A DNA stretch of 51,105 nt from NCBI RefSeq assembly GCF_014696925.1, contig NZ_JACJQY010000042.1:1-51105 (forward strand), written 5' to 3'. The notes beneath the pieces were generated by a model that was given only the letters and a program-made list of their open reading frames with translations, made no database searches and had not been told where the DNA came from. Positions 24,657-34,224 of this stretch are shown here, one piece after another. The stretch comes from Phormidium tenue FACHB-1050. GTDB lineage: Bacteria; Cyanobacteriota; Cyanobacteriia; Pseudanabaenales; Pseudanabaenaceae. Position numbers and translations under genes: made by a program. The stretch's first letter is position 1; every line of letters begins with the position of its first letter.

Positions 24657-25472
24657 GAGCTTTTCTTTGGCAAGTTTCCAGAGATTATCTAGCTCCTCGG
24701 CAGTGAAACTATTGATGGGGCGATCGCTTAAAGTTTCAATCTTATCGATGCGCTGAATAAATTTGCGGTTAGTAGACTGTAAAGCCTCTGAAGGATCGAG
24801 ATCATACCAACGCGCCACATTGATCAACGTAAATAATAAATCCCCCAATTCCGCCTGTTGATTTTCCTTAGACTCATGTTCTAGTGCATGGCGCAGCTCA
24901 TCTAACTCTTCATGAAACTTTGCCCATACTCCATCGGCATTGTCCCACTCAAAACCATTTGCGGCTGCTTTTTGGGAAATCTTCATGCCAGCCGTTAAAG
25001 GTGGTAGCGATCGCGCATAGCGCTTGAGTTTATAGCTCAGTTTTTGAGTATCTGCTAAATTTTCACCCTTTTCCTCAGCTTTAATCCTTTCCCAGTTTTG
25101 ATGAATTTCGTCCATGCTGTCGGTCTTGACATCGCTAAATACATGAGGATGACGACGAATTAACTTTTGGGCGATGCCTTCGGCAACTTCGGCGATCGCA
25201 AATTGATTATTCTCACTAGCAATCTGGGACTGCAAGACCACTTGCATTAACAGATCACCTAGCTCTTCGGCGATCGCTTTACTATCACCACCCTGAATTG
25301 CATCCACCACCTCATAGGCTTCCTCAATCACATAGGGAATCAAGCTTTTAGGCGTTTGCTCCAAATCCCAAGGACATCCACCATCAGGCGATCGCAACTT
25401 GGCTACCACGTCAATTAAATGTTGTAGGGCGATCAAGTTCGCCGAAGTTTCAACGGTTGGCTCAAAAGTCAT
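24651..25472 (-). CDS. mazG: Nucleoside triphosphate pyrophosphohydrolase MazG
   Basis: 273 residues with two MazG helical domains. The N-terminal one carries the WDLEQTPKSLIPYVIEEAYE and EELGDLLMQVV metal-binding motifs (ExxE and ExxD). The second contains ELDELRHALEHESKENQQAEL followed by GDLLFTLINVARW. The enzyme removes pyrophosphate from NTPs and dNTPs, limiting damaged nucleotides and possibly alarmone levels. Length is typical for the two-domain form. The last Lys codon and stop lie in a palindrome arm. Confidence 0.95.
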   Translation of the reverse strand: MTFEPTVETSANLIALQHLIDVVAKLRSPDGGCPWDLEQTPKSLIPYVIEEAYEVVDAIQGGDSKAIAEELGDLLMQVVLQSQIASENNQFAIAEVAEGIAQKLIRRHPHVFSDVKTDSMDEIHQNWERIKAEEKGENLADTQKLSYKLKRYARSLPPLTAGMKISQKAAANGFEWDNADGVWAKFHEELDELRHALEHESKENQQAELGDLLFTLINVARWYDLDPSEALQSTNRKFIQRIDKIETLSDRPINSFTAEELDNLWKLAKEKLK

Positions 25473-25584
25473 AAGATTTGTTTAATGTTAAGAAAAGTAA
25501 CAAAATGCTATAATAGTTTGTATAAAAAATACTGCTTTTAACACACTATACACAGCACCAATCTTGCTGCTAGAGATCTGCCCC

Positions 25585-25902
25585 ATGAGTAATACTGCTA
25601 GTCCTGATCCTGAAATGCTCAGACAACTTCTAGAGCCATTACTAGAAGATTTCACCTATTGGTTTGATCGCTCTCAAAAGCTCCTCTCCAGTGAACGCAT
25701 AGATTTTTTGCAAGAGACAGAACAAAGAAATTTGCTGGAACGAGTGGAAAATGCTCTTAAAGAAGTTGCTGTGGCGATATCCTTATTCCGCGTTACAGGA
25801 CATCAAGTTGGCGTAGACATGGCAACAATGAAACCTTGGCATCAACTACTTATGGAGTGTCAAGCTGTAGGGATGCGCTACTATCGTAATCAAGCAATTT
25901 AA
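25585..25902 (+). CDS. DUF2605 protein
   Basis: 105 residues from the ATG at 25585; a TTG at 25564 gives a non-conserved extension. The DUF2605 core is LLEPLLEDFTYWFDRSQKLL and AISLFRVTGHQVGVDMATMK, ending PWHQLLMECQAVGMRYYR. It is an all-helical soluble protein found in cyanobacteria with no known function. It is followed by DUF2973, a common pairing in this phylum, which suggests a joint role. A TATAAT-like box (25511-25516 region) precedes it. Confidence 0.85.
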   Translation: MSNTASPDPEMLRQLLEPLLEDFTYWFDRSQKLLSSERIDFLQETEQRNLLERVENALKEVAVAISLFRVTGHQVGVDMATMKPWHQLLMECQAVGMRYYRNQAI

Positions 25903-25979
25903 AACTTTAATTTTGATCCCTGATTTCCCCTTTTAAACCTTAGTTCACTTAATTTACATATTTTTTCAGGAAAGTAGAT

Positions 25980-26258
25980 ATGGTACAGATCCTTTATATA
26001 CTCGCTTTTACGATCCTCTCCATTTTTGCGATTAGTAATCTCATTCGCAGCATGATCGCGCTTTCCCAAAATGACTCACGCAGCTACCAAGATAATCGTA
26101 GTCGCCGAGTATCGCCTCAATATGCCCATCCTGAATTATGGGATAAAGATGGCAAATATATCGATGAGCCATTAATGGTAATCAAATCGATTAATGTTGA
26201 TGATGCGCGTTCAAGACTAGATGCCCTCTATAACTCGTCACCTAGTGGCGACAAATAG
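25980..26258 (+). CDS. DUF2973 membrane protein
   Basis: 92 residues: a single N-terminal membrane helix (about 3-25, ILYILAFTILSIFAISNLI) followed by a soluble tail with the motif HPELWDKDGKYIDEPLMVIK that defines DUF2973. The helix with its Arg just after (LIRSM) suggests the C-terminal part faces the cytoplasm. It is 77 bases downstream of the DUF2605 gene and probably co-transcribed. Function is unknown. Confidence 0.85.
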   Translation: MVQILYILAFTILSIFAISNLIRSMIALSQNDSRSYQDNRSRRVSPQYAHPELWDKDGKYIDEPLMVIKSINVDDARSRLDALYNSSPSGDK

Positions 26259-26290
26259 TAAGGTTAAATTACATTGCTTTGCGCTCAAAT

Positions 26291-26447
26291 ACCAATGCAC
26301 AAATATTTTGAAATTCTTACAAAGTACTCCCTTCCTACCAAAGAAATAGACATATAAAACCAAGAATTGGCGTTGCGGCGCTTCGCGCCGCAACGCCAAT
26401 TCTTCGCTGGGAAGGGAGTAAGAATTTCAAAATATTTTTGCTTTGGT
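26291..26447. repeat. Nested inverted repeat: long outer arms around a GGCGC palindrome
   Basis: The outer arms 26291-26336 and 26408-26447 (ACCAATGCACAAATATTTTG... / ...CAAAATATTTTTGCTTTGGT) are nearly complementary over about 40 bases. Inside lies a perfect 20-base-arm palindrome (26363-26405, TTC loop). The element fills the space between the DUF2973 gene and the DUF1636 gene. ORFs across it are artefacts. Confidence 0.88.
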
Positions 26448-26468
26448 TTGTTTTTCATTGAGGTATGG

Positions 26469-26852
26469 ATGATCCATAGGCTATTAGTTTGTACTGCCTG
26501 TGCCAGCACTTGGCAAAATGGCAAAAAGGTAGGTGTTAGTGGTGGTGAAATATTGCTAAACGAACTTTCTCAGTTACATCAAAACTGGGGAGCACGATCG
26601 CAATTTGAAATTCGAGCAGTTTCCTGTATGAGTGCATGTAGCCATGCTTGCGCCGTAGCCTTCGCTTCTGAAGGCAAATATTCTTACTTGTTTGGGGATT
26701 TACCCAGTGATGTGGACAATATGGCGACCACTGCATCGGCAATCTTGTCCTGTGCCGAAATATATTGCGATCGCCCTGATGGGATGTTGGCTTGGAAAGA
26801 GCGTCCTGAACCACTAAAAAGTGGTGTAATTGCCCGTATACCCCCTTTATAG
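26469..26852 (+). CDS. DUF1636 metal-binding-like protein
   Basis: 127 residues from the ATG at 26469. Upstream in-frame codons lie in the inverted repeat and are not used. It begins MIHRLLVCTACAS and has VSCMSACSHACAVAFAS and AEIYCDRPDGMLAWKERP, the DUF1636 pattern. Cysteines at CTAC and C-x3-C-x3-C suggest a thioredoxin-like ferredoxin fold or metal site. In some bacteria DUF1636 genes are linked to cobalamin or metal metabolism. No such neighbours are seen here. Confidence 0.85.
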   Translation: MIHRLLVCTACASTWQNGKKVGVSGGEILLNELSQLHQNWGARSQFEIRAVSCMSACSHACAVAFASEGKYSYLFGDLPSDVDNMATTASAILSCAEIYCDRPDGMLAWKERPEPLKSGVIARIPPL

Positions 26853-26881
26853 AAAAAAAGAGCGCTTAACGCTCTTTTTTT
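26853..26881 (+). terminator. Terminator after DUF1636
   Basis: AAAAAAAGAGCG-CTTAA-CGCTCTTTTTTT, starting just at the stop codon (26850-26852). Confidence 0.9.
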
Positions 26882-27001
26882 ATGATTTTTATCATGGGAT
26901 TTGCTGCTAAAAAAGCCTTAAAATCAAGGGGCTAAAAGAAATTCTGGTAATGTAGACAGATCTCTGTACATCCAAAATAAAACTCAAATTTGTAACACCC
27001 C

Positions 27002-28072
27002 ATGCAAGGCACGCTCAGAGAAATTGACGTACATACCATTATCAACCTGATCGAGTTTGGACAGCGAACTGGCGAGTTGTTAATTGAATCTAGTACAGGG
27101 AAATTCTGGTTTTTATTTTTTGATAACGGAGAATTAATCTACGCTACCGATACTGATAGCAACTTGACTCGTCTGCACGATTATTTGCATGGATTAGGTT
27201 TAGACCATGCCCTCGATCAGTTATCTAGCTCGAAACTGGGGATTAATGTTTTAGAGTATGGACAAATTTGGGCGCTTCTAGAAGCCAAGATTCTCACTCC
27301 TGATCAGGCTAAGTCAATTCTGGAAAGCACAATCCGAGAGGTGCTTTTTGATATTATCGGTCTCTATCAAGGCACATTTGTTTTTGAAATTAGTGCTGCA
27401 CTCACGCCAAAGTTAACCAGATTCAAGTTTTCGCAGTTTAGTGCGGAATATTTACGCCAACTGCAAACATGGAAGAAATTTTATCCAGTTTTACAGTCTA
27501 TAGATCAATGTCCTGTATTACTTACTGAAGCATCTTTGCCATCTTTAAGCTCTTGGATCGATGGCAAGACGACAATTCGTCAGTTGTCGCGATATGCAGG
27601 GAAGGATATTAGCCAAGTTGGACAGATGATCTATGATGCGATCGCTCAGGGGCTAGTGGCGATTACGCCATTAGCAATGAGTGTACCGCTACAAGTAAAG
27701 GTACAGTCGCCCAGAATTTTATGTATTGACGATAGTGTGACCATTTGTCGGGCTGTTGAGTATATTTTGCATAATCATGGCTTTCAAGTTATGGCGGTAT
27801 CTAGTCCGATTAAAGCTTTAAGTCTAATTTTTCAACATAATCCTGATCTGATTTTGTGTGATATCACGATGCCAGAGATTGATGGATATGAGCTATGTGG
27901 AATGCTGCGTAAGTCGAGTGCGTTTGCAAAGGTTCCCATTATCATGCTAACGGGCAAAGATGGATTCATCGATCGCGTTAAAGCTCGGATGGTGGGAGCT
28001 ACGGAATATTTAACCAAACCGTTTGGAGAAAAGGAGTTACTAACAACGGTAGAAAAATATTGCAAACGCTAA
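27002..28072 (+). CDS. PatA/PixG-type response regulator (PATAN-REC)
   Basis: 356 residues. The N-terminal PATAN (DUF4388) domain begins MQGTLREIDVHTIINLIEFG and RTGELLIESSTGKFWFLFFD, followed by a helical linker (about 85-230). The C-terminal receiver has DD at 243-244, phosphoacceptor Asp287 in LILCDITMPEIDGYE and Lys339 in YLTKPFGEKEL. Such proteins (PatA, PixG, PilG-associated) set phototaxis direction or heterocyst pattern through protein contacts; there is no DNA-binding domain. No chemotaxis-like operon follows, so it is orphan here. Confidence 0.92.
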   Translation: MQGTLREIDVHTIINLIEFGQRTGELLIESSTGKFWFLFFDNGELIYATDTDSNLTRLHDYLHGLGLDHALDQLSSSKLGINVLEYGQIWALLEAKILTPDQAKSILESTIREVLFDIIGLYQGTFVFEISAALTPKLTRFKFSQFSAEYLRQLQTWKKFYPVLQSIDQCPVLLTEASLPSLSSWIDGKTTIRQLSRYAGKDISQVGQMIYDAIAQGLVAITPLAMSVPLQVKVQSPRILCIDDSVTICRAVEYILHNHGFQVMAVSSPIKALSLIFQHNPDLILCDITMPEIDGYELCGMLRKSSAFAKVPIIMLTGKDGFIDRVKARMVGATEYLTKPFGEKELLTTVEKYCKR

Positions 28073-28104
28073 TTGAGAAAGCTCAATTTTTGTATAGCAA
28101 ATCA

Positions 28105-28157
28105 AAACCCAAATAGTGTGAGGCGGCGCGAAGCGCCGCCTCACACTATTTGGGTTT
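28105..28157. terminator. Family A-like palindrome between regulator and cyclase genes
   Basis: Perfect 25-base arms AAACCCAAATAGTGTGAGGC... around GAA. The right arm supplies the cyclase's stop codon (TAG, 28146-28148) and its last codons. Confidence 0.93.
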
Positions 28158-29240
28158 ATTAGCTCTCATCCGAAAAACCGATACTGGCTCACTTAAACCT
28201 TTTAAAAATACAGAACTCTCTTCGCAAATGTAATGTTTTATCGCCTCGATCGCTTGGGCTTGATTTCGTAAAGTTGCCGTGAATACAATGTCATTGCCGT
28301 CACTTAGTCCTTGGACTCTTGCTGCTGTGTTAACGGTTGTCCCAAAGTAGTCCGAGCGATCATTGAGGTTAACGCTAATACAAGCACCCGCATGGACACC
28401 AACTTTGAGAATTAGTTGCTGCTCCGCAGATTCAAAACGACGATTAAAATCTTGCATTTTTGACTGCATGGCGATCGCGGCTTTGAGTCCATCATCTGGC
28501 GAAGTAAATGTTGCCATAATTGCATCACCGATCGTCTTAATTACGGCTCCATTATGCTGATCGACGATTTCAAAGAGAAAGTTAAAATGTTGACGTACCA
28601 GACTATAGGCTTGGGAATCACCTTTTTGACTATACAAAGCAGTCGAACCTGCTAAATCAGTAAAGAGAATTGTGACTTGTCGAATCAGTAAACTTTCATT
28701 GGGAGGTATGGTCTCACGGGGAAATAGCTCGCGAAACATTTGTAAGGTTAAGAGCCGATGTCCTGAAACTACGCCATATTTTGCATCGTTATGAGCGCGA
28801 AATACTGGGTCATTTGCTGCCTTTGGTAGCGATCGCAATCGTTCATCGATGCTAAAGGTGACTCGTACTTGTTGGTCAGCATCAGATTCATGCTTATGAT
28901 GACATACGGGACAAACATGCCATGTTTTAAGCTCGCCCAATTGAGTTCCCGCAAAATCAACTCCCTGACATTTGGGGCATTGAATATCCCAATTCAGAGT
29001 CACAATTCCTTCCTTCAGCGACATTACTAAAAGCTTTAAGGTCTCGCGCTCTGAGAGTTTTAATTGTTCAGCAATGAGACGAGGATTGGTATGGTAGAGA
29101 AATCGACTATCTTGCCCCTGTAAAAAATCGATGAAATTACTTTGCTCAATCGTGCTAACTCCATACTGACTTAAGGACTTAACAGCTTGGGCGATCGCCT
29201 GATTAGTCTTGTTTTTTGATGAATTAAAGAGATTTAGCAT
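28146..29240 (-). CDS. Class III adenylate/guanylate cyclase with zinc-ribbon-like N-terminal region
   Basis: About 364 residues from the ATG at 29240; an in-frame TTG at 29315 could add 25. The N-terminal region (DUF5939-like) contains a helical part, RLIAEQLKLSERETLKLL, then a two-CxxC ribbon (CPKC ... CPVC). The cyclase domain starts near VTILFTDLAGSTALYSQKGD, followed by AVIKTIGDAIMATF with the second metal Asp and YFGTTVNTAARVQG with the transition-state Asn/Arg. The Lys in VIKTIGD suggests ATP as substrate, by family comparison. It is convergent with the PatA-like gene; whether they signal together is unknown. Confidence 0.9.
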   Translation of the reverse strand: MLNLFNSSKNKTNQAIAQAVKSLSQYGVSTIEQSNFIDFLQGQDSRFLYHTNPRLIAEQLKLSERETLKLLVMSLKEGIVTLNWDIQCPKCQGVDFAGTQLGELKTWHVCPVCHHKHESDADQQVRVTFSIDERLRSLPKAANDPVFRAHNDAKYGVVSGHRLLTLQMFRELFPRETIPPNESLLIRQVTILFTDLAGSTALYSQKGDSQAYSLVRQHFNFLFEIVDQHNGAVIKTIGDAIMATFTSPDDGLKAAIAMQSKMQDFNRRFESAEQQLILKVGVHAGACISVNLNDRSDYFGTTVNTAARVQGLSDGNDIVFTATLRNQAQAIEAIKHYICEESSVFLKGLSEPVSVFRMRANKPK

Positions 29241-29322
29241 AGTTACATTTTCAATATCGCTAAGGCGATTAATTTGGCTGTTTATGAACTGATGCGTCTC
29301 AAATGTAGTTCTCAAAAAATGA

Positions 29323-29353
29323 GATTAAAGCCGCTTTGTGTGCGGCTTTAATC
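29323..29353 (-). terminator. argF terminator
   Basis: GATTAAAGCCGC ... GCGGCTTTAATC at the end of the argF gene, upstream of the cyclase. Confidence 0.85.
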
Positions 29354-30264
29354 TAGAGAACGCTAGCTAGCAAAGCTTTTTGAGCATGAAGACGGTTTTC
29401 GGCTTCATCCCAAATGCGTGACTGTGAGCCTTCCATTACTTCATCAGTAATCTCTTCACCACGATGGGCTGGCAAGCAATGCAGAGCGATCGCTTGTTGA
29501 TCAGCTAAAGCCATTAGTTCTGCATTCAACTGATAGGGCTGGAAAATGGGAATGCGATCTTCTGCTTCTGACTCTTGCCCCATACTTGCCCATACATCGG
29601 TGTAAAGGACATGGGCAGCCCGTGATGCTAATTTAGGATCTTCGGTGACAATAACTTCCGAATTTTCAGCCAAAGCTTTGGCTTGAGCCACAATGGTGGG
29701 ATCGGGCATAAAGTTTTTGGGTGAGGCAATCCGCACATTCATCCCCACAAGGGCGCAGCCAATCATCAGGGAATGCGCCATATTATTACCATCACCGAGA
29801 TAGGTGAGGGTTAAACCTTTCAAAGAGCCGAAGTTTTCCATCACGGTTAGCAAATCCGCAAGCACTTGGCATGGATGCTCTAAATCGCTGAGGGCATTGA
29901 TAATCGGGATCTTCGAGAATTTGGCAAAGGTTTCTAATTCTGCTTGCTCAAAGGTACGAATTGCCAAAACATCTAAATAGCGATCGAGAACTCTGGCAGT
30001 ATCTTCTATGGGTTCGCCACGACTGACTTGGGTCACATTTGGATCGAGGTCAATCACATGTCCCCCCAGTTGATGCATGGCGACGGTAAAGCTAACTCGC
30101 GTTCTTGTTGAGGCTTTGCGAAACAGCAATCCAAGAGTCTTACGCTGAAAGTCAAACTGGACTTCTCCTGCTTTGAGTTGTTTTGCAAGTGTCAGCAATT
30201 CCTGAATTTCGCTTGGTTGCAAATCTGCCAAACTAAGAAGATCGCGTCCCTGAAGGTTTCCCAT
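29353..30264 (-). CDS. argF: Ornithine carbamoyltransferase
   Basis: 303 residues. It condenses ornithine and carbamoyl phosphate to citrulline in arginine synthesis. The carbamoyl-phosphate loop STRTR is at 52-56, with HPCQVLADL near 142 and the ornithine/catalytic HCLPAHRGEE near 259. The GNNMAHSLM segment near 161 is also present. Length is standard and the start ATG has no in-frame competitor. It is not clustered with other arg genes. A long intergenic region with a hairpin separates it from the divergent UPF0182 gene. Confidence 0.97.
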   Translation of the reverse strand: MGNLQGRDLLSLADLQPSEIQELLTLAKQLKAGEVQFDFQRKTLGLLFRKASTRTRVSFTVAMHQLGGHVIDLDPNVTQVSRGEPIEDTARVLDRYLDVLAIRTFEQAELETFAKFSKIPIINALSDLEHPCQVLADLLTVMENFGSLKGLTLTYLGDGNNMAHSLMIGCALVGMNVRIASPKNFMPDPTIVAQAKALAENSEVIVTEDPKLASRAAHVLYTDVWASMGQESEAEDRIPIFQPYQLNAELMALADQQAIALHCLPAHRGEEITDEVMEGSQSRIWDEAENRLHAQKALLASVL

Positions 30265-30423
30265 TGTTGTTAGTTAGAAAAGATCTTGTAATGACTGTAT
30301 CATCAACTTACAGCGCTTTACCCTGATTAAAAATGGCTTTTCTGGGAAAGTAATGCAAAGCAGTGTTTTCCTGAAAAAGCGATGGGTTTAGCGCTTCTGC
30401 TAAGCAATATAGCAATCTTAACT

Positions 30424-30466
30424 GAGTTGTGAGAGTGCGCCCTTTCGGGGCGCACTCTCACAACTC
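30424..30466. repeat. Palindrome GTGAGAGTGCGCCC, second copy
   Basis: GAGTTGTGAGAGTGCGCCC arms around TTTCG, perfect. The same arm core as 9953-9989, although the flanks differ. It lies 37 bases upstream of the UPF0182 start. Confidence 0.9.
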
Positions 30467-30503
30467 ATCCCAATGCAATTAAACCTAGTTTCTAGGTGAA
30501 TTT

Positions 30504-33488
30504 ATGAAGTTAACCTCCTTAAAACTAAATACATTCAAGTTTTCTAAGCATTATTACCTTTGGCTATTAGGGGGGATTGCGGGTTTAGTTTTTGGAAGTG
30601 AGATTGTAGCTCGACTAGGCGGCGAGATTCTATGGTTTCAAGAGATGGGCTATTTGCCCATGTATTTATTACGGCTCGGAGTACAAATTGGATTAGGAGT
30701 TGCGATATTCGCGATCGCCTTAGTCTATCTCTTCAGAAATTTGCAGATTGCTGAATCACTGAAATATGACGATCTACCTAATGAGTCTGAACGGCGAAAA
30801 TCAAAACTACGCAAACGATCATCTCTCCCAAAACAACTAAATAATCAACCATTAACTTCATCCAAATACATACCCACATCTTTTCGATTACGATGGCTTC
30901 TACCTCTAGTTTTGGGCTTAAGCCTCCTAATTTGCTCACTCCTAATTCATTATGGACAAGTAGCACTTCTTCAATGGAAACCATCAGCGCTCCAACCAAG
31001 TATTGCCCCGATCGCACCATTACTATTTAGACCCGAACTACTTGGTCAATTGGTAATTCAGATATTTACGGCCAGACTCTCGGCAGTTTTGACTATTGGG
31101 GCGGCTATTTCTTTGCTAATTTATCCCAAGTTCTTGCTAAAGGCGATCGCTGTTGTCATTAGTGTGTTTACCGCATGGGTGACTTCACGACAATGGATGC
31201 GGATTATTCCTTATTTTCAACCCACTAGTTTTGAGCGAACTGAACCCCTTTTTAATCAAGATCTGAGCTTTTATATATTCAATTTACCAACCTTGGAAGT
31301 TGTGGAATTTGGACTAGTCGGCATCTGTCTATATGGTTTTATCGCAGTTCTCCTAACCTACTTGCTATCAGGAAATAGCCTGAGCGAAGGTAAGTTTATC
31401 GGCATTTCCCACGATCAACAGCGCCACCTCTACGGACTTGGAGGAGTGTTGATGGTAGTAATTGGATTTAGTTATTGGCTCAATCGCTATGAACTCTTAT
31501 ATTCACCGCGTGGGGTTTCCTATGGTGCTAGCTATACCGATACGGTGGTGCAATTGCCAGTCTATACAGGGCTAAGTATTCTCGCCTTCGCGATCTCCAT
31601 TTACTTAATTCTGCGGTGGGTCAGATTTCATCGTCAACCTGTAAGTCGTAAGCCAATAGTATTCTCCCTAGTTGTATATCTGGTGATGGCGATCGGGCTA
31701 GGTGTCGGTTTACCGATCGCCGTGCAATCTTTGATTGTTCAACCTAATGAACTTGCCCGCGAACAGCCCTACATCCAACGCACAATCTCCTTTACCCGTC
31801 AAGCATTCGGACTCGAAAGTATTAATTCTCAGGTTTTTAATCCGCAAGGTAAGTTAACCGAAAAATCCATTCAAAATAATGACTTGACGGTTCGCAATAT
31901 TCGGCTTTGGGATAAACAACCACTACTTGCCACCAATCGTCAACTTCAACAAATCCGTCTGTACTATAGTTTTCCTGATGCGGATATTGATCGTTATACG
32001 ATTAATGAAGAAAAACTATCCAAAACTGCGGCTAGTCAGCAACAGGTACTCATTGCCGCGAGAGAGTTGGACTATACGGCAGTTCCTGAAGAAGCACAAA
32101 CTTGGGTAAACCAGCATTTGATTTATACCCATGGCTATGGCTTTACCCTCAGTCCAGTCAATCGTGTTGGTGCGGGTGGACTACCTGAATATTTTATTAA
32201 AGATATTGGCATCACCGAAGGCAGTCCTCTCACTACTTCTAGCGAGGCTGTGCGAGAGAGTATTCCGATTGGTGCGCCACGTATTTATTATGGAGAGAAT
32301 ACTAATACCTATGTGATGACTGGAACCAAGGTTAAGGAACTTGATTATCCTAGCGACAATGATAATGTTTACAACATTTATGATGGAAGAGGTGGAGTTT
32401 CCCTTAATTCCTTTTGGCGGCGGATGTTGTTTGCTAAATATCTAAATGATTGGCGGATGGCGGTGACTCCCGAATTCCTGCCCGAAACTAAGTTATTATT
32501 TCGGCGGAACATCATGCAAAGGATTCAGGCGATCGCTCCTTTTTTACGTTATGACAGTGATCCCTATCTAGTAGCAGCCAAAGCAAGTGCCCAAGCAGAA
32601 GATCCTAGCTCTCTCTACTGGATTGTCGATGCTTATACCACCAGCGATCGCTTTCCCTATTCTGATATTGGCAATGAAGGAATTAATTACATTCGCAACT
32701 CGATTAAAGTTGTGATCGATGCCTATCATGGTCATGTGGATTTCTATATTGCTGATCCTAGTGATCCGATTATCCGAACATGGGCAAGGATTTTCCCTGA
32801 TTTATTTAAGCCCCTCAGCTCAATGCCTGAGCCACTGCGGCAGCATTTACGTTATCCTGTGGATTTATTCTCAATTCAATCAGAACGCTTGATGACCTAT
32901 CACATGACTGATGCTCAAGTGTTCTATAACCGTGAAGATCAATGGCAAATTCCCAATGAGGTCTATGGTGATAAACCTCGTCTGGTGGAACCCTACTATT
33001 TAATTACAAGTTTACCTGAAGTTCCCTTTGAGGAATTTATTCTCCTATTACCTTTTACGCCTATGGAACGGACAAATCTGGTGGCATGGTTGGCAGCGCG
33101 GTCAGATGGAGAGAACTATGGCAAGCTGCTACTCTATACTTTTCCCAAGCAAATTCTTGTCTATGGAACCGAACAAATTGAAGCCAGAATTAACCAAGAT
33201 CCCGTAATTTCTCAACAAATTTCGCTCTGGAATCGTCAAGGTTCACGAGTAATTCAAGGCAATCTACTGATTATTCCCATTGAACAATCTCTGTTGTATG
33301 TAGAACCACTCTATTTAGAATCAACTCAAAACAAATTGCCGACTCTAGTGCGTGTAATTGTCGCCTACGAAAATCGGATCGTGATGGCGCAGACTTTACA
33401 ACAGGCGATCGCTGCCATCTTTAAGCCAGACCAAGAGATTACACCGCCCATCATTCGCCCAGTCGAAGCACCAACGACACCACCCTAA
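30504..33488 (+). CDS. UPF0182 family large membrane protein
   Basis: 994 residues. The N-terminal half has about seven hydrophobic segments (first near 18-36 with [19 protein letters not shown], last near 385-410). The C-terminal half is a large soluble, extracytoplasmic domain with the UPF0182 landmarks [44 protein letters not shown] and the final [17 protein letters not shown]. The family is conserved in cyanobacteria and actinobacteria and has no established activity. The charged segment [14 protein letters not shown] near residue 93 is a cytoplasmic loop by the positive-inside rule. Confidence 0.92.
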   Translation: MKLTSLKLNTFKFSKHYYLWLLGGIAGLVFGSEIVARLGGEILWFQEMGYLPMYLLRLGVQIGLGVAIFAIALVYLFRNLQIAESLKYDDLPNESERRKSKLRKRSSLPKQLNNQPLTSSKYIPTSFRLRWLLPLVLGLSLLICSLLIHYGQVALLQWKPSALQPSIAPIAPLLFRPELLGQLVIQIFTARLSAVLTIGAAISLLIYPKFLLKAIAVVISVFTAWVTSRQWMRIIPYFQPTSFERTEPLFNQDLSFYIFNLPTLEVVEFGLVGICLYGFIAVLLTYLLSGNSLSEGKFIGISHDQQRHLYGLGGVLMVVIGFSYWLNRYELLYSPRGVSYGASYTDTVVQLPVYTGLSILAFAISIYLILRWVRFHRQPVSRKPIVFSLVVYLVMAIGLGVGLPIAVQSLIVQPNELAREQPYIQRTISFTRQAFGLESINSQVFNPQGKLTEKSIQNNDLTVRNIRLWDKQPLLATNRQLQQIRLYYSFPDADIDRYTINEEKLSKTAASQQQVLIAARELDYTAVPEEAQTWVNQHLIYTHGYGFTLSPVNRVGAGGLPEYFIKDIGITEGSPLTTSSEAVRESIPIGAPRIYYGENTNTYVMTGTKVKELDYPSDNDNVYNIYDGRGGVSLNSFWRRMLFAKYLNDWRMAVTPEFLPETKLLFRRNIMQRIQAIAPFLRYDSDPYLVAAKASAQAEDPSSLYWIVDAYTTSDRFPYSDIGNEGINYIRNSIKVVIDAYHGHVDFYIADPSDPIIRTWARIFPDLFKPLSSMPEPLRQHLRYPVDLFSIQSERLMTYHMTDAQVFYNREDQWQIPNEVYGDKPRLVEPYYLITSLPEVPFEEFILLLPFTPMERTNLVAWLAARSDGENYGKLLLYTFPKQILVYGTEQIEARINQDPVISQQISLWNRQGSRVIQGNLLIIPIEQSLLYVEPLYLESTQNKLPTLVRVIVAYENRIVMAQTLQQAIAAIFKPDQEITPPIIRPVEAPTTPP

Positions 33489-33490
33489 AA

Positions 33491-33570
33491 AGATTTGTGC
33501 TGTGCTTAGCACAGCACAAATCTAGAACATACTAAGAAATAGAGGTTGCTATGCAACCTCTATTTCTTAG
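33491..33570. terminator. Two hairpins between UPF0182 and yqeG
   Basis: 33491-33523 (AGATTTGTGCTGTGC, TTA loop) follows the UPF0182 stop. 33532-33570 (CTAAGAAATAGAGGTTGC, TAT loop, perfect 18-base arms) contains the yqeG stop (33567-33569). They serve the two convergent genes. Confidence 0.92.
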
Positions 33571-34103
33571 ATTTTTACGCCAGACTTACGAGCGATCCAA
33601 ATTTCCCAATTCCGCAGAAAACTCGATCGTGCCTTAAATATGGTGGATATCGATGGTTTAAATACTATCTCTTCACAAGGTGGCTGTACCAAAATTGTGA
33701 ATAAGCCCAAACGGTTCCCCACGATCGTATCCGTAAATAGGCGATCGCCCACCATCGCCACTTGGGCAGCTGGTAATTCCATAGCTTCGAGAACTTGACG
33801 TACCACACGACGCGATGGTTTGCCAGCACGACTGCGATAGGGAAGGTTCAAGCTTTCAGCAACTCTCTGAATGCGGCGATCGCTAAAATTATTACTCGCT
33901 AACCAGATGGGATATTGTGAACGCATTAACCCCACCCAAAGACGAATTTCTTCTGATACTTCAAATTCGTCATCACCGATCAATGTATTATCCACGTCCA
34001 AAATCAAGCCTCGTAACCCGTAGGTTGCCATGAGATGAGGCGTGATCGCGTAAATGGGTGCTGACAAAACTAGGTCAGGAGCAATAAGTTGCCAAGCTTT
34101 CAC
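33567..34103 (-). CDS. yqeG: YqeG-family HAD phosphatase
   Basis: 178 residues with a GTG start at 34103. HAD motif I is GLILDVDNTLIGDD (nucleophile Asp near 38), followed by IWLASNNFSDRRIQRVAESL for motif II, KPSRRV for motif III and QVAMVGDRLFTDTIVGNRLG for motif IV. Cyanobacterial and Firmicute YqeG enzymes are thought to act on phosphorylated lipid or metabolite substrates; not settled. It lies 118 bases downstream of mltG on the same strand, and a palindrome separates them. Confidence 0.93.
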   Translation of the reverse strand: MKAWQLIAPDLVLSAPIYAITPHLMATYGLRGLILDVDNTLIGDDEFEVSEEIRLWVGLMRSQYPIWLASNNFSDRRIQRVAESLNLPYRSRAGKPSRRVVRQVLEAMELPAAQVAMVGDRLFTDTIVGNRLGLFTILVQPPCEEIVFKPSISTIFKARSSFLRNWEIWIARKSGVKI

Positions 34104-34151
34104 AAATATTTTGAAAATGTTAATTAAATAAGTAAGAACATCTTACCGCGC

Positions 34152-34224
34152 TTTTAGGTAGAACAGTTGAGCTTAGCTCAACTGCTCTACCTAAAATATC
34201 CTGAGCGGAGATCGGGATATTTTA
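34152..34224. repeat. Two palindromes between mltG and yqeG
   Basis: 34152-34196 has 21-base arms TTTTAGGTAGAACAGTTGAGC around TTA with one mismatch. 34192-34224 (TAAAATATCC...GGATATTTTA) overlaps it and includes the mltG stop (34222-34224). Confidence 0.88.

Noticed and set aside
26285-26524. 79-codon ORF on the minus strand
   Set aside because: It lies in the nested inverted repeat and overlaps the true start of the DUF1636 gene.
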